Source of the DNA: an uncultured Thermoanaerobacteraceae bacterium
GTDB taxonomy: Bacteria; Bacillota; DSM-12270; Thermacetogeniales; Thermacetogeniaceae
NCBI GenBank assembly: GCA_937914965.1
Contig: CALGIY010000278.1
Span: forward strand, 1 to 18,856
Direction: 5' to 3'
Length of the DNA: 18,856 bases
Made by a program: the position numbers and the translations under genes. This document shows, piece after piece, positions 7,290 to 14,778 of the stretch. The notes beneath the pieces were generated by a model. It did not search any database. It saw nothing but the letters and a program-made list of their open reading frames with translations, and was not told the origin of the DNA. Position 1 is the stretch's first letter; each line of letters starts with the position of its first letter.

Positions 7290-7409
7290 GAATGTTGACA
7301 CCATCAAATGATAAACAGAGCCGGGGTTTTAAAATGTCGGGATTACTGCAAAGGTGTTTCTTTACATCTTCCGACACTGGACTTCCGGCTTCTAACATCC
7401 ATTTAACGA

Positions 7410-7445
7410 CAGGCGGCTTTTCAAGAAAAGCCGCCTGATTATTTT
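7410..7445 (+). terminator. Intrinsic terminator of the first cotJC copy
   Basis: CAGGCGGCTTTT (7410-7421) pairs perfectly with AAAAGCCGCCTG (7426-7437) around CAAG, followed by ATTATTTT. The second cotJC copy ends with a closely similar hairpin (CAGGCGGCTTTCTT), so terminator and gene were probably duplicated together. Confidence 0.8.
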
Positions 7446-7895
7446 AGGAATGCACTGGGGACATTGGGGCAGTAATGTAATTGAGAATAAGGATATCGGG
7501 TAGAATCGGACAGTATTTTTTAACCGGCAGCCGGATAGGCTTGTATTAATTTAATTGATAAACGACATTATTTCCCATGAACGCTGTTTTTATATGGCAG
7601 GAACAGGAAGGTTAATATAGAAAAAATTATCTGATCTATGTTAAGTTTTAGCATTGACATTTAAAGAACGTAAAAACGAACAATATGCATGCAAATAATA
7701 TTTGATACTTTTGTTTGGCGGCTTAGATTTATTATCAGCGGTGATACCGCATCCTTGGTCGTGGTTGGCGAAGTTATCCATCGGAGTGCCTTGTGTTATT
7801 TATCATTGGAACAGCGAAAATTATAAGCTGGAATAATTATGATGTATTTGACTTTCTTGCGGCCATAGTCCTTGTACCGGATCCTCAAAAGTAAT
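7446..7895. other. AT-rich gap with no gene seen
   Basis: No frame here has both length and family-like content. Short open stretches on either strand lack ribosome sites. It is bounded by the cotJC terminator and the reverse transcriptase remnant and may be worn intergenic or mobile-element DNA. Confidence 0.5.
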
Positions 7896-8181
7896 CTAGC
7901 TTTTCTTGACTACGAAGAATCCTTTGATGTCAGCATCTACTATGTAGTATATTTTCCTTCGCTCTATAATCCGATTCAATGCCTTTAATGCATCATGACA
8001 GCCTCTGTTAGGTCTAAACCCAAATGAGCTGTCTAGAAAGTCTCCTTCATAGATTGCGTTTAATATTTTGGCTAATGCCATTTGTACAAGCTTGTCTTCA
8101 TTGCCGGGATACCCAGTGGTCTCATTTTGTTAGTACCAGGCTTTGGTATGTACGCACGTCTTACCGGCTGGGGATGATATG
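7896..8181 (-). pseudogene. Group II intron reverse transcriptase/maturase remnant
   Basis: Two adjoining frames make one reverse transcriptase stretch. Read leftward from 8181, the first gives HIIPQPVRRAYIPKPG then TNKMRPLGIPA; the second, in the other frame after one lost base near 8110, gives EDKLVQMALAKILNAIYEGD, then SSFGFRPNRGCHDALKAL and YIVDADIKGFF. These are the fingers/palm motifs of group II intron proteins (RPLGIP, FGFRPxRGxHDAL, DxDIKGFF). The frame stops at TAG right after GFF, before the YADD active site would appear, and I find neither the maturase domain nor intron RNA ends. It is a dead internal fragment of a retroelement. Confidence 0.88.
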
Positions 8182-8340
8182 CGTGCCAAGGTCTCCGACC
8201 CCGGGGAAGTTAGTACAGTCTTGCCATTGCGATTGCACTAATGCCGTGCTTTCTGGCGATAAGCGTGGGCTCCCTGTTCAAATTTATCGGTGTTGCGGAA
8301 CTATCCGACCTTTTCCCCTTTGTCATCCCCTGAACGCAAA
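8182..8340. other. Gap with no recognisable gene
   Basis: Frames crossing this stretch on both strands are short, lack ribosome sites and match no family I know. One leftward frame (reading NREPTLIARKHGISAIAMARLY) has protein-like composition and may be another worn fragment. Confidence 0.35.
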
Positions 8341-8367
8341 TAGACAGCTGCAGAAAACAGCTGTCTA
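8341..8367 (-). terminator. Hairpin downstream of the secreted-protein pair
   Basis: TAGACAGCTG (8341-8350) pairs perfectly with CAGCTGTCTA (8358-8367), a 10-pair stem with a 7-base loop. Read leftward it is followed by TTTGCGTT, a poor T run. It lies about 90 bases past the stop of the leftward gene ending at 8459 and is the likeliest end of that transcript. Confidence 0.45.
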
Positions 8368-8458
8368 TCGCACATAAGTATACCGGCTGCCATCTGGATG
8401 GCTCAAGCTTAGAGCATCCCCCACACCGGGCGATTACTACTATACTACAAACAGTGCG

Positions 8459-9034
8459 CTATCTTACCGATTGCGCCAACTTAATTACTTCATTGTGCTC
8501 AACATTAATTCCTAAAACTCTTATAACCACGCCGTCCTTTTCCCATTCAATCCAAGTCCATGGTCGGTTATATTGTTTTCCTTCAAATTCAAATTGTTCA
8601 TTTTGGACACCATAGTTGACAGATAATCCATTGATGGTCGTCTGTTGCTGAACCGGCTCTGGCAACCACCAGCCGCGTCCCTCAAAAATCGATTTATCTT
8701 CGGGTGCAGCAACCTGGTACCAGATGGTCCTTTCACTGGGTCCGGGATCATAATCAACCGTTGAAAAAACTGTTACTTCATTTGAGTTTTGCTCTTCCTC
8801 ATTCGACGATTCTGAAATGGCTGGTTTAGCTTTGCTGTATTCAGCCTGAAGGTCTTTAAGACCTTCAGGCATATAAGTAGGATAAGGTGTTTCGGCCACA
8901 GCTTGACCCGTAGTTCTCTCCACCTCTAACGGGACCTTACCATTCGCCACTATTGGGTACGACAGGGCTATCAAAACCATAACCAGCAGCGATGTCAACA
9001 GCAGCTTTGATATTTTATATTCTTGCTTTGCCAT
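8459..9034 (-). CDS. Membrane-anchored protein with DUF4367-like C-terminus
   Basis: This is a 191-residue protein. I start it at the ATG at 9034 (MAKQEYKISKLLL) because GGGGGAGG lies properly before it; the longer open frame to 9145 lies inside the upstream gene. One hydrophobic helix (about residues 10-30) anchors or exports it. A charged Ser/Glu/Asn linker (about 70-90) follows, then a globular region ending WTWIEWEKDGVVIRVLGINV and EVIKLAQSV. This W-x-G-x-x-I ... A-x-S ending resembles DUF4367/outer-surface sensor-like domains of Firmicutes. Function is unknown. Its start overlaps the end of the peptidoglycan-binding gene by 20 bases, so the two are translationally coupled and probably act together at the cell envelope or spore surface. 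Confidence 0.7.
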   Translation of the reverse strand: MAKQEYKISKLLLTSLLVMVLIALSYPIVANGKVPLEVERTTGQAVAETPYPTYMPEGLKDLQAEYSKAKPAISESSNEEEQNSNEVTVFSTVDYDPGPSERTIWYQVAAPEDKSIFEGRGWWLPEPVQQQTTINGLSVNYGVQNEQFEFEGKQYNRPWTWIEWEKDGVVIRVLGINVEHNEVIKLAQSVR

Positions 9035-9512
9035 AACTGGCCAACCTCCCCCATGTAAACTGACCCACAATACCATCAACAGCTGTTGAGTTGTTGGCTT
9101 GGAAACGTCTGACTGCAGATTCAGTTGTAGGCCCCCAAATACCATCTTGGTTGCCCCAAGGATTATAGCCCAAATATGCCAAAGCCCTTTGAGCTTCCAA
9201 AACCAAATTTGACTTATTTGGATATCCGTTGCCTAACCAGTTCGCACTACTTCCCCTATTGAATTGCTGGTACCTAAGACGTGTTTGATAACCATCTGGA
9301 TAGCAAATTCCCTTATAATCAATTCCGCGAGTCCCCCACAGCCATTGTTCGGCGGCACTTTGCATAGAAAACACTTCTGCCTGTTTTTCAGATCCATAGC
9401 GGTCATATGTTATGGCACCATAAACAGCTGCTTCTGCTTTCGATGAAGGCCATACTGTTAATACTGTCACCAGTATAATGGCAAACAATAGCAAATACGA
9501 TGCTTTCTTCAT
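9015..9512 (-). CDS. Exported peptidoglycan-binding domain protein
   Basis: From the ATG at 9512 the protein has 165 residues. It begins with a clear signal peptide (MKKASYLLLFAIILVTVLTV, cleavage near SKAEA-AVYG). The C-terminal half (about residues 98-160) is a PG_binding_1 repeat: LEAQRALAYLGY ... DGIWGPTTESAVRRFQ ... VDGIVGQFTWGRL. Such domains attach proteins to cell-wall or spore-cortex peptidoglycan. The middle part is rich in Tyr/Trp/Gly and not recognised; there is no catalytic domain. A second possible start at 9626 also has a strong AAGGAG site and would add 38 residues before the signal peptide. I prefer 9512 because it makes a normal signal sequence, and AAGGGG precedes it. Confidence 0.78.
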   Translation of the reverse strand: MKKASYLLLFAIILVTVLTVWPSSKAEAAVYGAITYDRYGSEKQAEVFSMQSAAEQWLWGTRGIDYKGICYPDGYQTRLRYQQFNRGSSANWLGNGYPNKSNLVLEAQRALAYLGYNPWGNQDGIWGPTTESAVRRFQANNSTAVDGIVGQFTWGRLASYGKARI

Positions 9513-9626
9513 CAAACTTACCCCTTTTTGTCTGTGGAGCCTTAGGGGATGATGCACACAAACCAGAATATCCGCCTGACTGTTGTACCCTGCCTGCAGA
9601 AGGCAGTAATCAGGCTTAAAGCTCAT

Positions 9627-10030
9627 CTCTCCTCATCTCCTTATAATATATTAATTTTCAAAACATTGATACGCCGACTTAACACCTCTTGACTCACTGA
9701 TGGTAGTTGACAATTTCATCCTTGCTTAAGACAACAAAAGTTCTTGTTTCCTTTCCGGATTTTTACTCACCTCCATTAGGCATCTCAGCCAATTTATATT
9801 TGATCTGCTAAATATTATCATAACAGTCAGATGTTAAAGATATATTAAGAAATATTACAAATCTGTTACAAAACAATATTCTGTAATTATTTGCATATTC
9901 CTGCTATGGTTATTATTTTTTAGTATACTTTTGAATAATTTTTTCCGTCTGAGAATACCTGCCTTACGACCCTGCTTAAAAAATACCACTTGTCAATTTT
10001 TCCGGTTATTAGCATGATAAAACTAAATAA
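9627..10030. other. AT-rich promoter-side gap, no gene
   Basis: About 400 bases of very AT-rich DNA between the leftward envelope genes and the rightward cotJC copy. It must hold the promoter for the leftward pair; several AT-rich hexamers occur and I cannot choose one. A leftward GGAGGTGAG near 9770 is followed only by a 16-codon frame and is probably not a gene. Confidence 0.4.
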
Positions 10031-10069
10031 AAGCTACCGGAAGCTACCTGTAGCAATCTGAAGCTACAG
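10031..10069. repeat. Three AAGCTAC repeats in helical phase
   Basis: AAGCTACC at 10031-10038 and 10041-10048 and AAGCTACA at 10061-10068 are spaced by exactly 10 and 20 bases, so they lie on one face of the helix. The last copy also pairs with CTGTAGC (10048-10054) to make a 7-pair hairpin with GCTACAG (10063-10069). They lie 25-60 bases before the cotJC start and could be a regulator site or the scar of the event that removed its 5' end. Confidence 0.45.
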
Positions 10070-10093
10070 AGAGATAATAATTTTGTGTAAAAG

Positions 10094-10588
10094 ATGAAGT
10101 TCGGCGGGCCAAACGGAGAACTTTCTGCTGCCGTCCGCTACCTCTCCCAGCGCTACACCATGCCTACCGGTAGGGCCAAAGGTGTTTTAACCGATATCGG
10201 TACAGAGGAACTGGCCCACTGGGAGATCATCGCTACCATGGTTTACAAACTGATGAAAGGAGCAACTCCTGATGAGATTCGTAGAGCCGGACTGGGGAGC
10301 TACTACGCCATCTGGGATAAGGGAATCTTCCCCAGCGACTCCAACGGTGTTCCCTGGACATCCGCCTATATCAATGTCATGGGTGACCCCATAGCAGACC
10401 TCCATGAGGACATGGCAGCAGAACAAAAAGCCCGGGCGACCTATGAGAATTTGATCAATCTCACCGATGACCCCGATCTGGCAGACGGCTTGAAGTTCCT
10501 GCGGGAACGAGAGGTCGTCCACTTCCAGCGCTTCGGGGAGACACTGGATCATCTACAGGGGTATATGAATGGAAAGAAGTTTTATTAG
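10094..10588 (+). CDS. cotJC: Manganese catalase, CotJC family, N-terminally short
   Basis: A 164-residue dimanganese catalase-like ferritin-fold protein that would destroy hydrogen peroxide; CotJC is a coat-associated protein in Bacillus and common in clostridial spore formers. Expected metal ligands are visible: Glu in GGPNGELSAAVRY, Glu and His in GTEELAHWE, Glu in [11 protein letters not shown] and His in EREVVHFQRF. Family members usually have about 25 more residues before FGGP. Here the frame is closed by TAA three bases upstream of AAG ATG, and there is no good ribosome site, so the 5' end has probably been lost although the catalytic part is complete. It may be a recently broken gene or use a cryptic start. 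Confidence 0.82.
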   Translation: MKFGGPNGELSAAVRYLSQRYTMPTGRAKGVLTDIGTEELAHWEIIATMVYKLMKGATPDEIRRAGLGSYYAIWDKGIFPSDSNGVPWTSAYINVMGDPIADLHEDMAAEQKARATYENLINLTDDPDLADGLKFLREREVVHFQRFGETLDHLQGYMNGKKFY

Positions 10589-10651
10589 GAAAGGCGTTTA
10601 TGCAGCAATAAAGACAATATCATCAGATAATGAAAATATCTATATCAGCGA

Positions 10652-10692
10652 CAGGCGGCTTTCTTAATTAAGAAAGCCGCCTGTTTAAATTC
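10652..10692 (+). terminator. Intrinsic terminator of cotJC
   Basis: CAGGCGGCTTTCTT (10652-10665) pairs perfectly with AAGAAAGCCGCCTG (10670-10683) around AATT, then TTTAAATT. Fourteen pairs; it resembles the terminator at 7410-7437 of the other copy. Confidence 0.8.
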
Positions 10693-11248
10693 CCAATCAA
10701 ACATCACTTTTTGTTTGTGCTACACGATATATGATGCATATTCACTGGCGCATATCATATTCGCGAAAATTATAATTATTATGAGTTATATTATTGCACT
10801 AAGGAATTGGTGCTAATATTACCTAGTTTTTAGTGTTTTCCGTAAAAAACCAATAAAACAACCCTATAAATTTTAAATGGAAACCTCAATAGTTTGATTG
10901 AGCCGCAAGAATACTAGGGTGTGCCTCTATAATGCTCTTATTGCCACAGGTGTTAACCAGGAATTGAACTCCTTATTGCAGTCGATGGTAACCAAGTGAT
11001 GACAGATAAGATTAACAAAAGTTACATCGAAAAGCAAGACAAAAAAAGGAACAGTTATCTCATCCTAAAAGGAGAGAGAACTGTTCACGTTTTTCAGCGG
11101 GCATCGGAACCGGCAGACTGTGTGGAATGTATCATATTGTGTGTGAATCCTGTTATATACTGATTTTGTTCACTGCGAAATATGTTATACATTGTGTTGC
11201 TAGATTGAAGGCTGCGAGTAATTCCCGGTTCCATGCCCGCTGTAATAA
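10693..11248. other. AT-rich gap with one doubtful 54-codon frame
   Basis: No recognised gene. An open frame at 10999-11163 (+) from ATG to TGA reads MTDKINKSYIEKQDKKRNSY onward, with no good ribosome site and no known match. A large hairpin lies inside it, which argues against coding. The rest is AT-rich without clear signals. Confidence 0.35.
11049..11093 (+). terminator. Long hairpin followed by a T run
   Basis: GAACAGTT (11049-11056) pairs with AACTGTTC (11079-11086). Inside it TCTC-A-TCCT pairs with AGGAGAGA around a small loop, and ACGTTTTT follows. This has the form of a rho-independent terminator or the end of a small RNA. No convincing rightward gene precedes it. Confidence 0.45.
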
Positions 11249-11249
11249 A

Positions 11250-11681
11250 AAGAGCAAAAAATAAATAACTGTTGTCAAGGCATACACACCGCTGCCTAAT
11301 TCAGCAAAGACGGCTAGAGCAATAGACATGATAATAGCATAGGCAAATCCCTGCCGCCTTCCAAGAACCCGAAGGCCTTGCCTTGCTCAGACATGGCAGC
11401 CAATTGACGAGTTGCCTTGACTAGTGCTGCCCAAAAGGTAAGAACAGTTGTGATTCCCCAGTAAACATGCAGCACTAAATACATTATGTAAAAGGGATAT
11501 GTCGCTATATACAAACCGCCAATGCAGTTAAAACAGAAGAAATGGCCAGCATTTTCTGGCGGATACCCTGTCGGCCAGCCACCAAGGAAATAGGAGAGTA
11601 TACAGGCTGTACCATATATACTGGCCATTACCAGATCTATGCATTGTTAAACTTCAGCGCTTCCATGAGTGGAATGTGGTA
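11250..11681 (-). pseudogene. Decayed MFS transporter
   Basis: Pieces of one major facilitator superfamily protein can be read leftward in changing frames: YHIPLMEALKFNNA, then a TAG in place of Gln, MASIYGTACILSYFLGGW, LADRVSARK (loop 2-3 motif) in a second frame, MLAISSVLTA in a third, GGLYIATYPFYIMYLVL and VYWGITTVLTFWAALVKATR, EQGKAFGFLEGGR, then FAYAIIMSIALAVFAELGSG in another frame. At least four indels and a nonsense codon occur in about 145 codons, and the last two thirds of the gene are missing. It begins 10 bases after the stop of the pterin methyltransferase gene, so it was once the last gene of that operon, probably the substrate importer. Confidence 0.85.
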
Positions 11682-11690
11682 GCGTTATTA

Positions 11691-12503
11691 CTACTTCTTT
11701 GATTTTTGTTGATCAAGCAGCCCTTTTTTGTAAGCTTTTAAATAAGAGAGGCAGAAATTATCTCTTGCTAAAAGTACCTCTGAAGACATTACACTGGTCA
11801 TAATCTTTCTAGATCTAGTGTCACAGATGAGGGCATCTAAACCTCTTTCCACTGCAAATGCTGTAAATATAGAGTTAAACCAGGCTCTCCCCGGCAGACC
11901 AAAGCCTACATTAGAAACAGGAAAGACAGTTTTTACATCTGGTAGTTCTTTCTTAATCAGTTCAAGGGTTTTCAGTGTAACAACACCGGCATTACAATCG
12001 GTGGCCACACCCATAACAATGGCGTCAAGGTAAATATCTTCCTTTTTTACCCCAGCCTTCTCTAGTTCATTCACTACAGAGCGCCCAACCTCGAAGCGCT
12101 CCTCAGGGGTGGCAGGGATTCCTTTGTTTCCAATGCACAATGCAACTACCTTACATGGAGCATTTGCAACCACGGGAAGCAGGGCATCCATTTTTTGCTG
12201 TTCACCGGAAATAGAGTTGATCATAGGTACTCCCTTATGTACCTTCATGGCGGGCTCTATTGCCTTGGGGTCAGAACTGTCCAAGCAGAGGGGAACATCC
12301 ACATTTTTCTGGATCAGCTCGACAAGCCAGACCAGATCCTCAGCCTCTTGGTCCCGACCGGTACCAGCATTGGCATCAAGAATATCAGAACCTGTTTCCA
12401 CCTGAAGTTTAGCCAAATTAATCAGAAAGTCTTCATCCTGAGCAAGAATAGCTTTTTTAACTGATTTAATAGTGGCATTTATTGATTCCCCAATATATAA
12501 CAT
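11691..12503 (-). CDS. Methyltetrahydrofolate:corrinoid methyltransferase (MtgA/AcsE-like)
   Basis: A 270-residue TIM-barrel protein of the pterin-binding family (PF00809). It would move the methyl group from methyl-Co(III) corrinoid protein to tetrahydrofolate, or the reverse. Visible family features are GESINATIKS at the N-terminus, ILDANAG, CLDSSDP, the MINSIS strand, YLDAIVMGVATD, and SNVGFGLPGR, whose Asn corresponds to the pterin N5-contacting Asn of AcsE. The ATG at 12503 has GGAGGATGAGGA before it. It lies 37 bases after the corrinoid protein gene on the same strand. With two MttB-type enzymes upstream, the set matches the three-component glycine betaine system of Desulfitobacterium (MtgB, corrinoid protein, MtgA). 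Methyl groups would enter the Wood-Ljungdahl pathway. Confidence 0.9.
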   Translation of the reverse strand: MLYIGESINATIKSVKKAILAQDEDFLINLAKLQVETGSDILDANAGTGRDQEAEDLVWLVELIQKNVDVPLCLDSSDPKAIEPAMKVHKGVPMINSISGEQQKMDALLPVVANAPCKVVALCIGNKGIPATPEERFEVGRSVVNELEKAGVKKEDIYLDAIVMGVATDCNAGVVTLKTLELIKKELPDVKTVFPVSNVGFGLPGRAWFNSIFTAFAVERGLDALICDTRSRKIMTSVMSSEVLLARDNFCLSYLKAYKKGLLDQQKSKK

Positions 12504-12540
12504 TCCTCATCCTCCAGTTCTTAGTTCTCCCAGTAGTCTC

Positions 12541-13182
12541 TTAAGCCTGAACAAATCCCCTTGCTATGTTCACTGCACCGGCTGCATCAGTGGCATAACC
12601 ATCTGCTCCCACCTCATCAGCGAATTCCTGGGTTACTGGAGCTCCACCGACCATAATCTTGACCTGATCACGCAAGCCCGCTTCTTTAAGAGCATCAATG
12701 GTCGTTTTCACAGCAGGCATGGTATTGGTTAACAGAGCAGAAAGTCCAACTACCTGCGGTTTTTTCTCCTGCACTGCTTTGACAAAATCCTCTGGTAAAA
12801 CATCGATTCCCACATCTGCGACTTCAAAACCTGCACCTTCCAGCATCATCGCTACCAGGTTTTTACCGATATCATGGATATCGCCCTGCACAGTCCCGAT
12901 AATTGCAGTCCCTGCTGCTTTGGAATCCTCTCCTGCCAGATGGGGCTTCAGAACTTCAACACCGGCTTTCATGGTCATGGCAGCGGCCAGCATTTCCGGC
13001 AGGAAGAGATCTCCAGCCTCAAATTTATCACCAACAACATCCATTCCCTTGATCAAACCTTCTTTAAGAAGTACTGATGGATCAGTACCTGCCTCGAGGC
13101 CTTCCTTTACTAAACCTTCAACTCCATCCAGGTCTGCATCCAAAACACTGTTAACGATCTTTTCCAGTGTCAATGTCTTCAC
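12541..13182 (-). CDS. Corrinoid (B12-binding) methyl carrier protein, MtgC/MttC-like
   Basis: A soluble methyl-carrier of about 210 residues. An N-terminal helical cap (about residues 1-90, with VGDKFEAGDLFLPEMLAAA) is followed by a Rossmann-like cobalamin domain. The lower-ligand motif DIHDIG has His103, with VVGLSALLT and IMVGGAPVT as the other two cobalamin-contact motifs. It accepts methyl from MttB-type enzymes and hands it to the pterin methyltransferase. The start is uncertain: the GTG at 13182 has AGAAAGG touching it with no spacer, while a TTG three codons later (13173) sits 9 bases after the same AAGG and is more likely used. Neither choice changes the domains. Confidence 0.93.
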   Translation of the reverse strand: MKTLTLEKIVNSVLDADLDGVEGLVKEGLEAGTDPSVLLKEGLIKGMDVVGDKFEAGDLFLPEMLAAAMTMKAGVEVLKPHLAGEDSKAAGTAIIGTVQGDIHDIGKNLVAMMLEGAGFEVADVGIDVLPEDFVKAVQEKKPQVVGLSALLTNTMPAVKTTIDALKEAGLRDQVKIMVGGAPVTQEFADEVGADGYATDAAGAVNIARGFVQA

Positions 13183-13222
13183 CCTTTCTGTTTTATTAGC
13201 AGCTTTTATTATTAATAAAGAT

Positions 13223-13275
13223 CTGTCAGGCGATTTTTATATTCAGGGGGGATTGAAGTTTGTATCGCCTGACAG
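13223..13275 (-). promoter_or_regulatory. 12-pair inverted repeat between mttB-like and corrinoid genes
   Basis: CTGTCAGGCGAT (13223-13234) and ATCGCCTGACAG (13264-13275) pair perfectly around a 29-base loop that holds a run of six G/C. It lies 10 bases past the stop of the upstream methyltransferase gene and about 40 bases before the corrinoid protein start, with a T-containing AT-rich tail on the leftward side. It could be a processing/stability element or partial terminator that sets the ratio of methyltransferase to corrinoid protein. Confidence 0.6.
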
Positions 13276-13284
13276 GCTTTTTCC

Positions 13285-14730
13285 TTATTTCACCAACTCT
13301 GCTGTTGCTTTCTCCATGATTTTGGTTATTTCATTGTCCATGTCCGCAGCTAAGGGTTCCAACTCTTGCTCATCCTTCTTCAATAGTTCGACAACACGCT
13401 CCCGGGCAACAGCCTGTATGTCCTTTTTGCCCTTCTTGACCCAGTCGCTCCACATCGCATCAAAACCCAAATCAGGTATAAATACTTCACCTTTTTTCAA
13501 ATATTTAATGGTATGTGGGTGGGCAAGGACCATACCGCCTTTGATGGCACTAGCAAGTACATCAAACCCAAAAGCATCCTCGTCAACAGCAAACCCTTTT
13601 GCTGCTTTTTTAACATTGGCATATATCTCGTTATCAATAACCAGTTGTTCATATGAAGCAACCATTAAACTGGCTAGTGCACCAAATCCAGAGACATAGT
13701 TCGCCCCAGATAAAAATGGTAGGAGACAATTGATGGCCTTTTCATAACCGCTCTGTGTGTCATAAGTGCATGATGTGCAGCTCATTCCATATAGATCTGA
13801 TATAAAACCATAATGAGCAGCCATTTGTGCACCAACCGCACTAGCAATACCTGTCTCTGGTAACCCCAGGATAGAGCAACCGGTTCTCATATTGGCATAG
13901 AACAACCTGGGGCCATAGAGAAGAGGTGTCTCAGGATTAAAAAGATAAGATACCACAGCAACGGCAAGCAATTCAGCATTTACTTGGGATAGCCCTCCAG
14001 CAATGGATAGAGGACCAGATAATCCACCCAGCGGGGCAGCCAACATAGCTACCGGAATCCCAGCGGAGACTATAATTTTCAAGGCGTCAGTAATCTTTTT
14101 TGGAAACTTTAACGGTGATTCCGGTGAAATCCCTACAAGCCCGATCATATCTTTGTCATTCGTTCCAGCAAATAAGTTGAAAAGCTCGACAAGATATCTT
14201 GCCGTATTCGGTTCAGATGCGGTGGCATAAATCGGCTTTGATGAATATCTTATTAACAACTCAGCTTGTTTGAGTTGGTTTGTCTGGGCTGGTAAATCAT
14301 TCGGGTATACCAAAGCACATGGCATATCCATTTCGTCCAACTGGTTCATCAGGCGCGTTGTACCAATTAAGTCATCTTCTGTTGTCCTTCTACACTTGCC
14401 TGTTTCAAAATCAATGATATCGGGAATAGCATTTGAAGAGTGAGAGACAACCGTTTCTGGGTTCATCTCCACCTTTTTTCCTGTACGACTGGTTAATGTA
14501 AAACGGTTATGTTTTTTTGCGTTTGCGATTACCTTGTCCACAAGATCAGGATTAATTTTAACCCTGTCCCCGTCAACATCGCATCCCAAATTACATAACT
14601 CCTGCCTCAAGTCCGCATCCTCAACTTTAATTCCTAATTCCTGCAGAATCCTAAGACTGGCTTCATGAATTTGCTCGATTTTCTGATCATCCAAAAATTT
14701 TAAAACTGGGTTAGTTCTAGCTTCTGTCAT
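13285..14730 (-). CDS. Non-pyrrolysine MttB-family methyltransferase, copy 1
   Basis: A 481-residue trimethylamine-methyltransferase-superfamily protein (MttB/MtgB-like) that would transfer a methyl from an N-methyl substrate to the Co(I) corrinoid protein. The frame is uninterrupted, with no in-frame TAG, so it is the pyrrolysine-free type that acts on quaternary amines such as glycine betaine, proline betaine or carnitine. Recognisable blocks are GISPESPLKFP, APLGGLSGPLSIAGGLSQVNAE, LFYANMRTGCSILGLPETG, CTSCTYDTQSGYEKA, SGFGALASLMVASYEQLVID and LAHPHTIKYL. AGGAGGATATGA precedes the ATG. It follows copy 2 by 48 bases and precedes the corrinoid gene. The substrate cannot be read from sequence. 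Confidence 0.93.
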   Translation of the reverse strand: MTEARTNPVLKFLDDQKIEQIHEASLRILQELGIKVEDADLRQELCNLGCDVDGDRVKINPDLVDKVIANAKKHNRFTLTSRTGKKVEMNPETVVSHSSNAIPDIIDFETGKCRRTTEDDLIGTTRLMNQLDEMDMPCALVYPNDLPAQTNQLKQAELLIRYSSKPIYATASEPNTARYLVELFNLFAGTNDKDMIGLVGISPESPLKFPKKITDALKIIVSAGIPVAMLAAPLGGLSGPLSIAGGLSQVNAELLAVAVVSYLFNPETPLLYGPRLFYANMRTGCSILGLPETGIASAVGAQMAAHYGFISDLYGMSCTSCTYDTQSGYEKAINCLLPFLSGANYVSGFGALASLMVASYEQLVIDNEIYANVKKAAKGFAVDEDAFGFDVLASAIKGGMVLAHPHTIKYLKKGEVFIPDLGFDAMWSDWVKKGKKDIQAVARERVVELLKKDEQELEPLAADMDNEITKIMEKATAELVK

Positions 14731-14778
14731 TCATATCCTCCTTCTGCGGTTTAACAACAACTGCATATTCTGTTACCT

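Noticed and set aside
8024..8377. A 117-codon rightward open frame
   Set aside because: It is antisense to the reverse transcriptase remnant, has no ribosome site and is rich in Cys/Arg/Leu as shadow frames are.
11040..11170. Cobalamin riboswitch before the methyl-transfer genes
   Set aside because: A GGAACCGGCAGACTG stretch caught the eye, but the B12-box core and the expected arms are absent and it is at the wrong end of the operon.
12698..13699. A 333-codon rightward open frame
   Set aside because: It lies antisense to the corrinoid and MttB-type genes, which have clear motifs and ribosome sites; its composition is Ser/Thr/Pro-rich as expected for a shadow.
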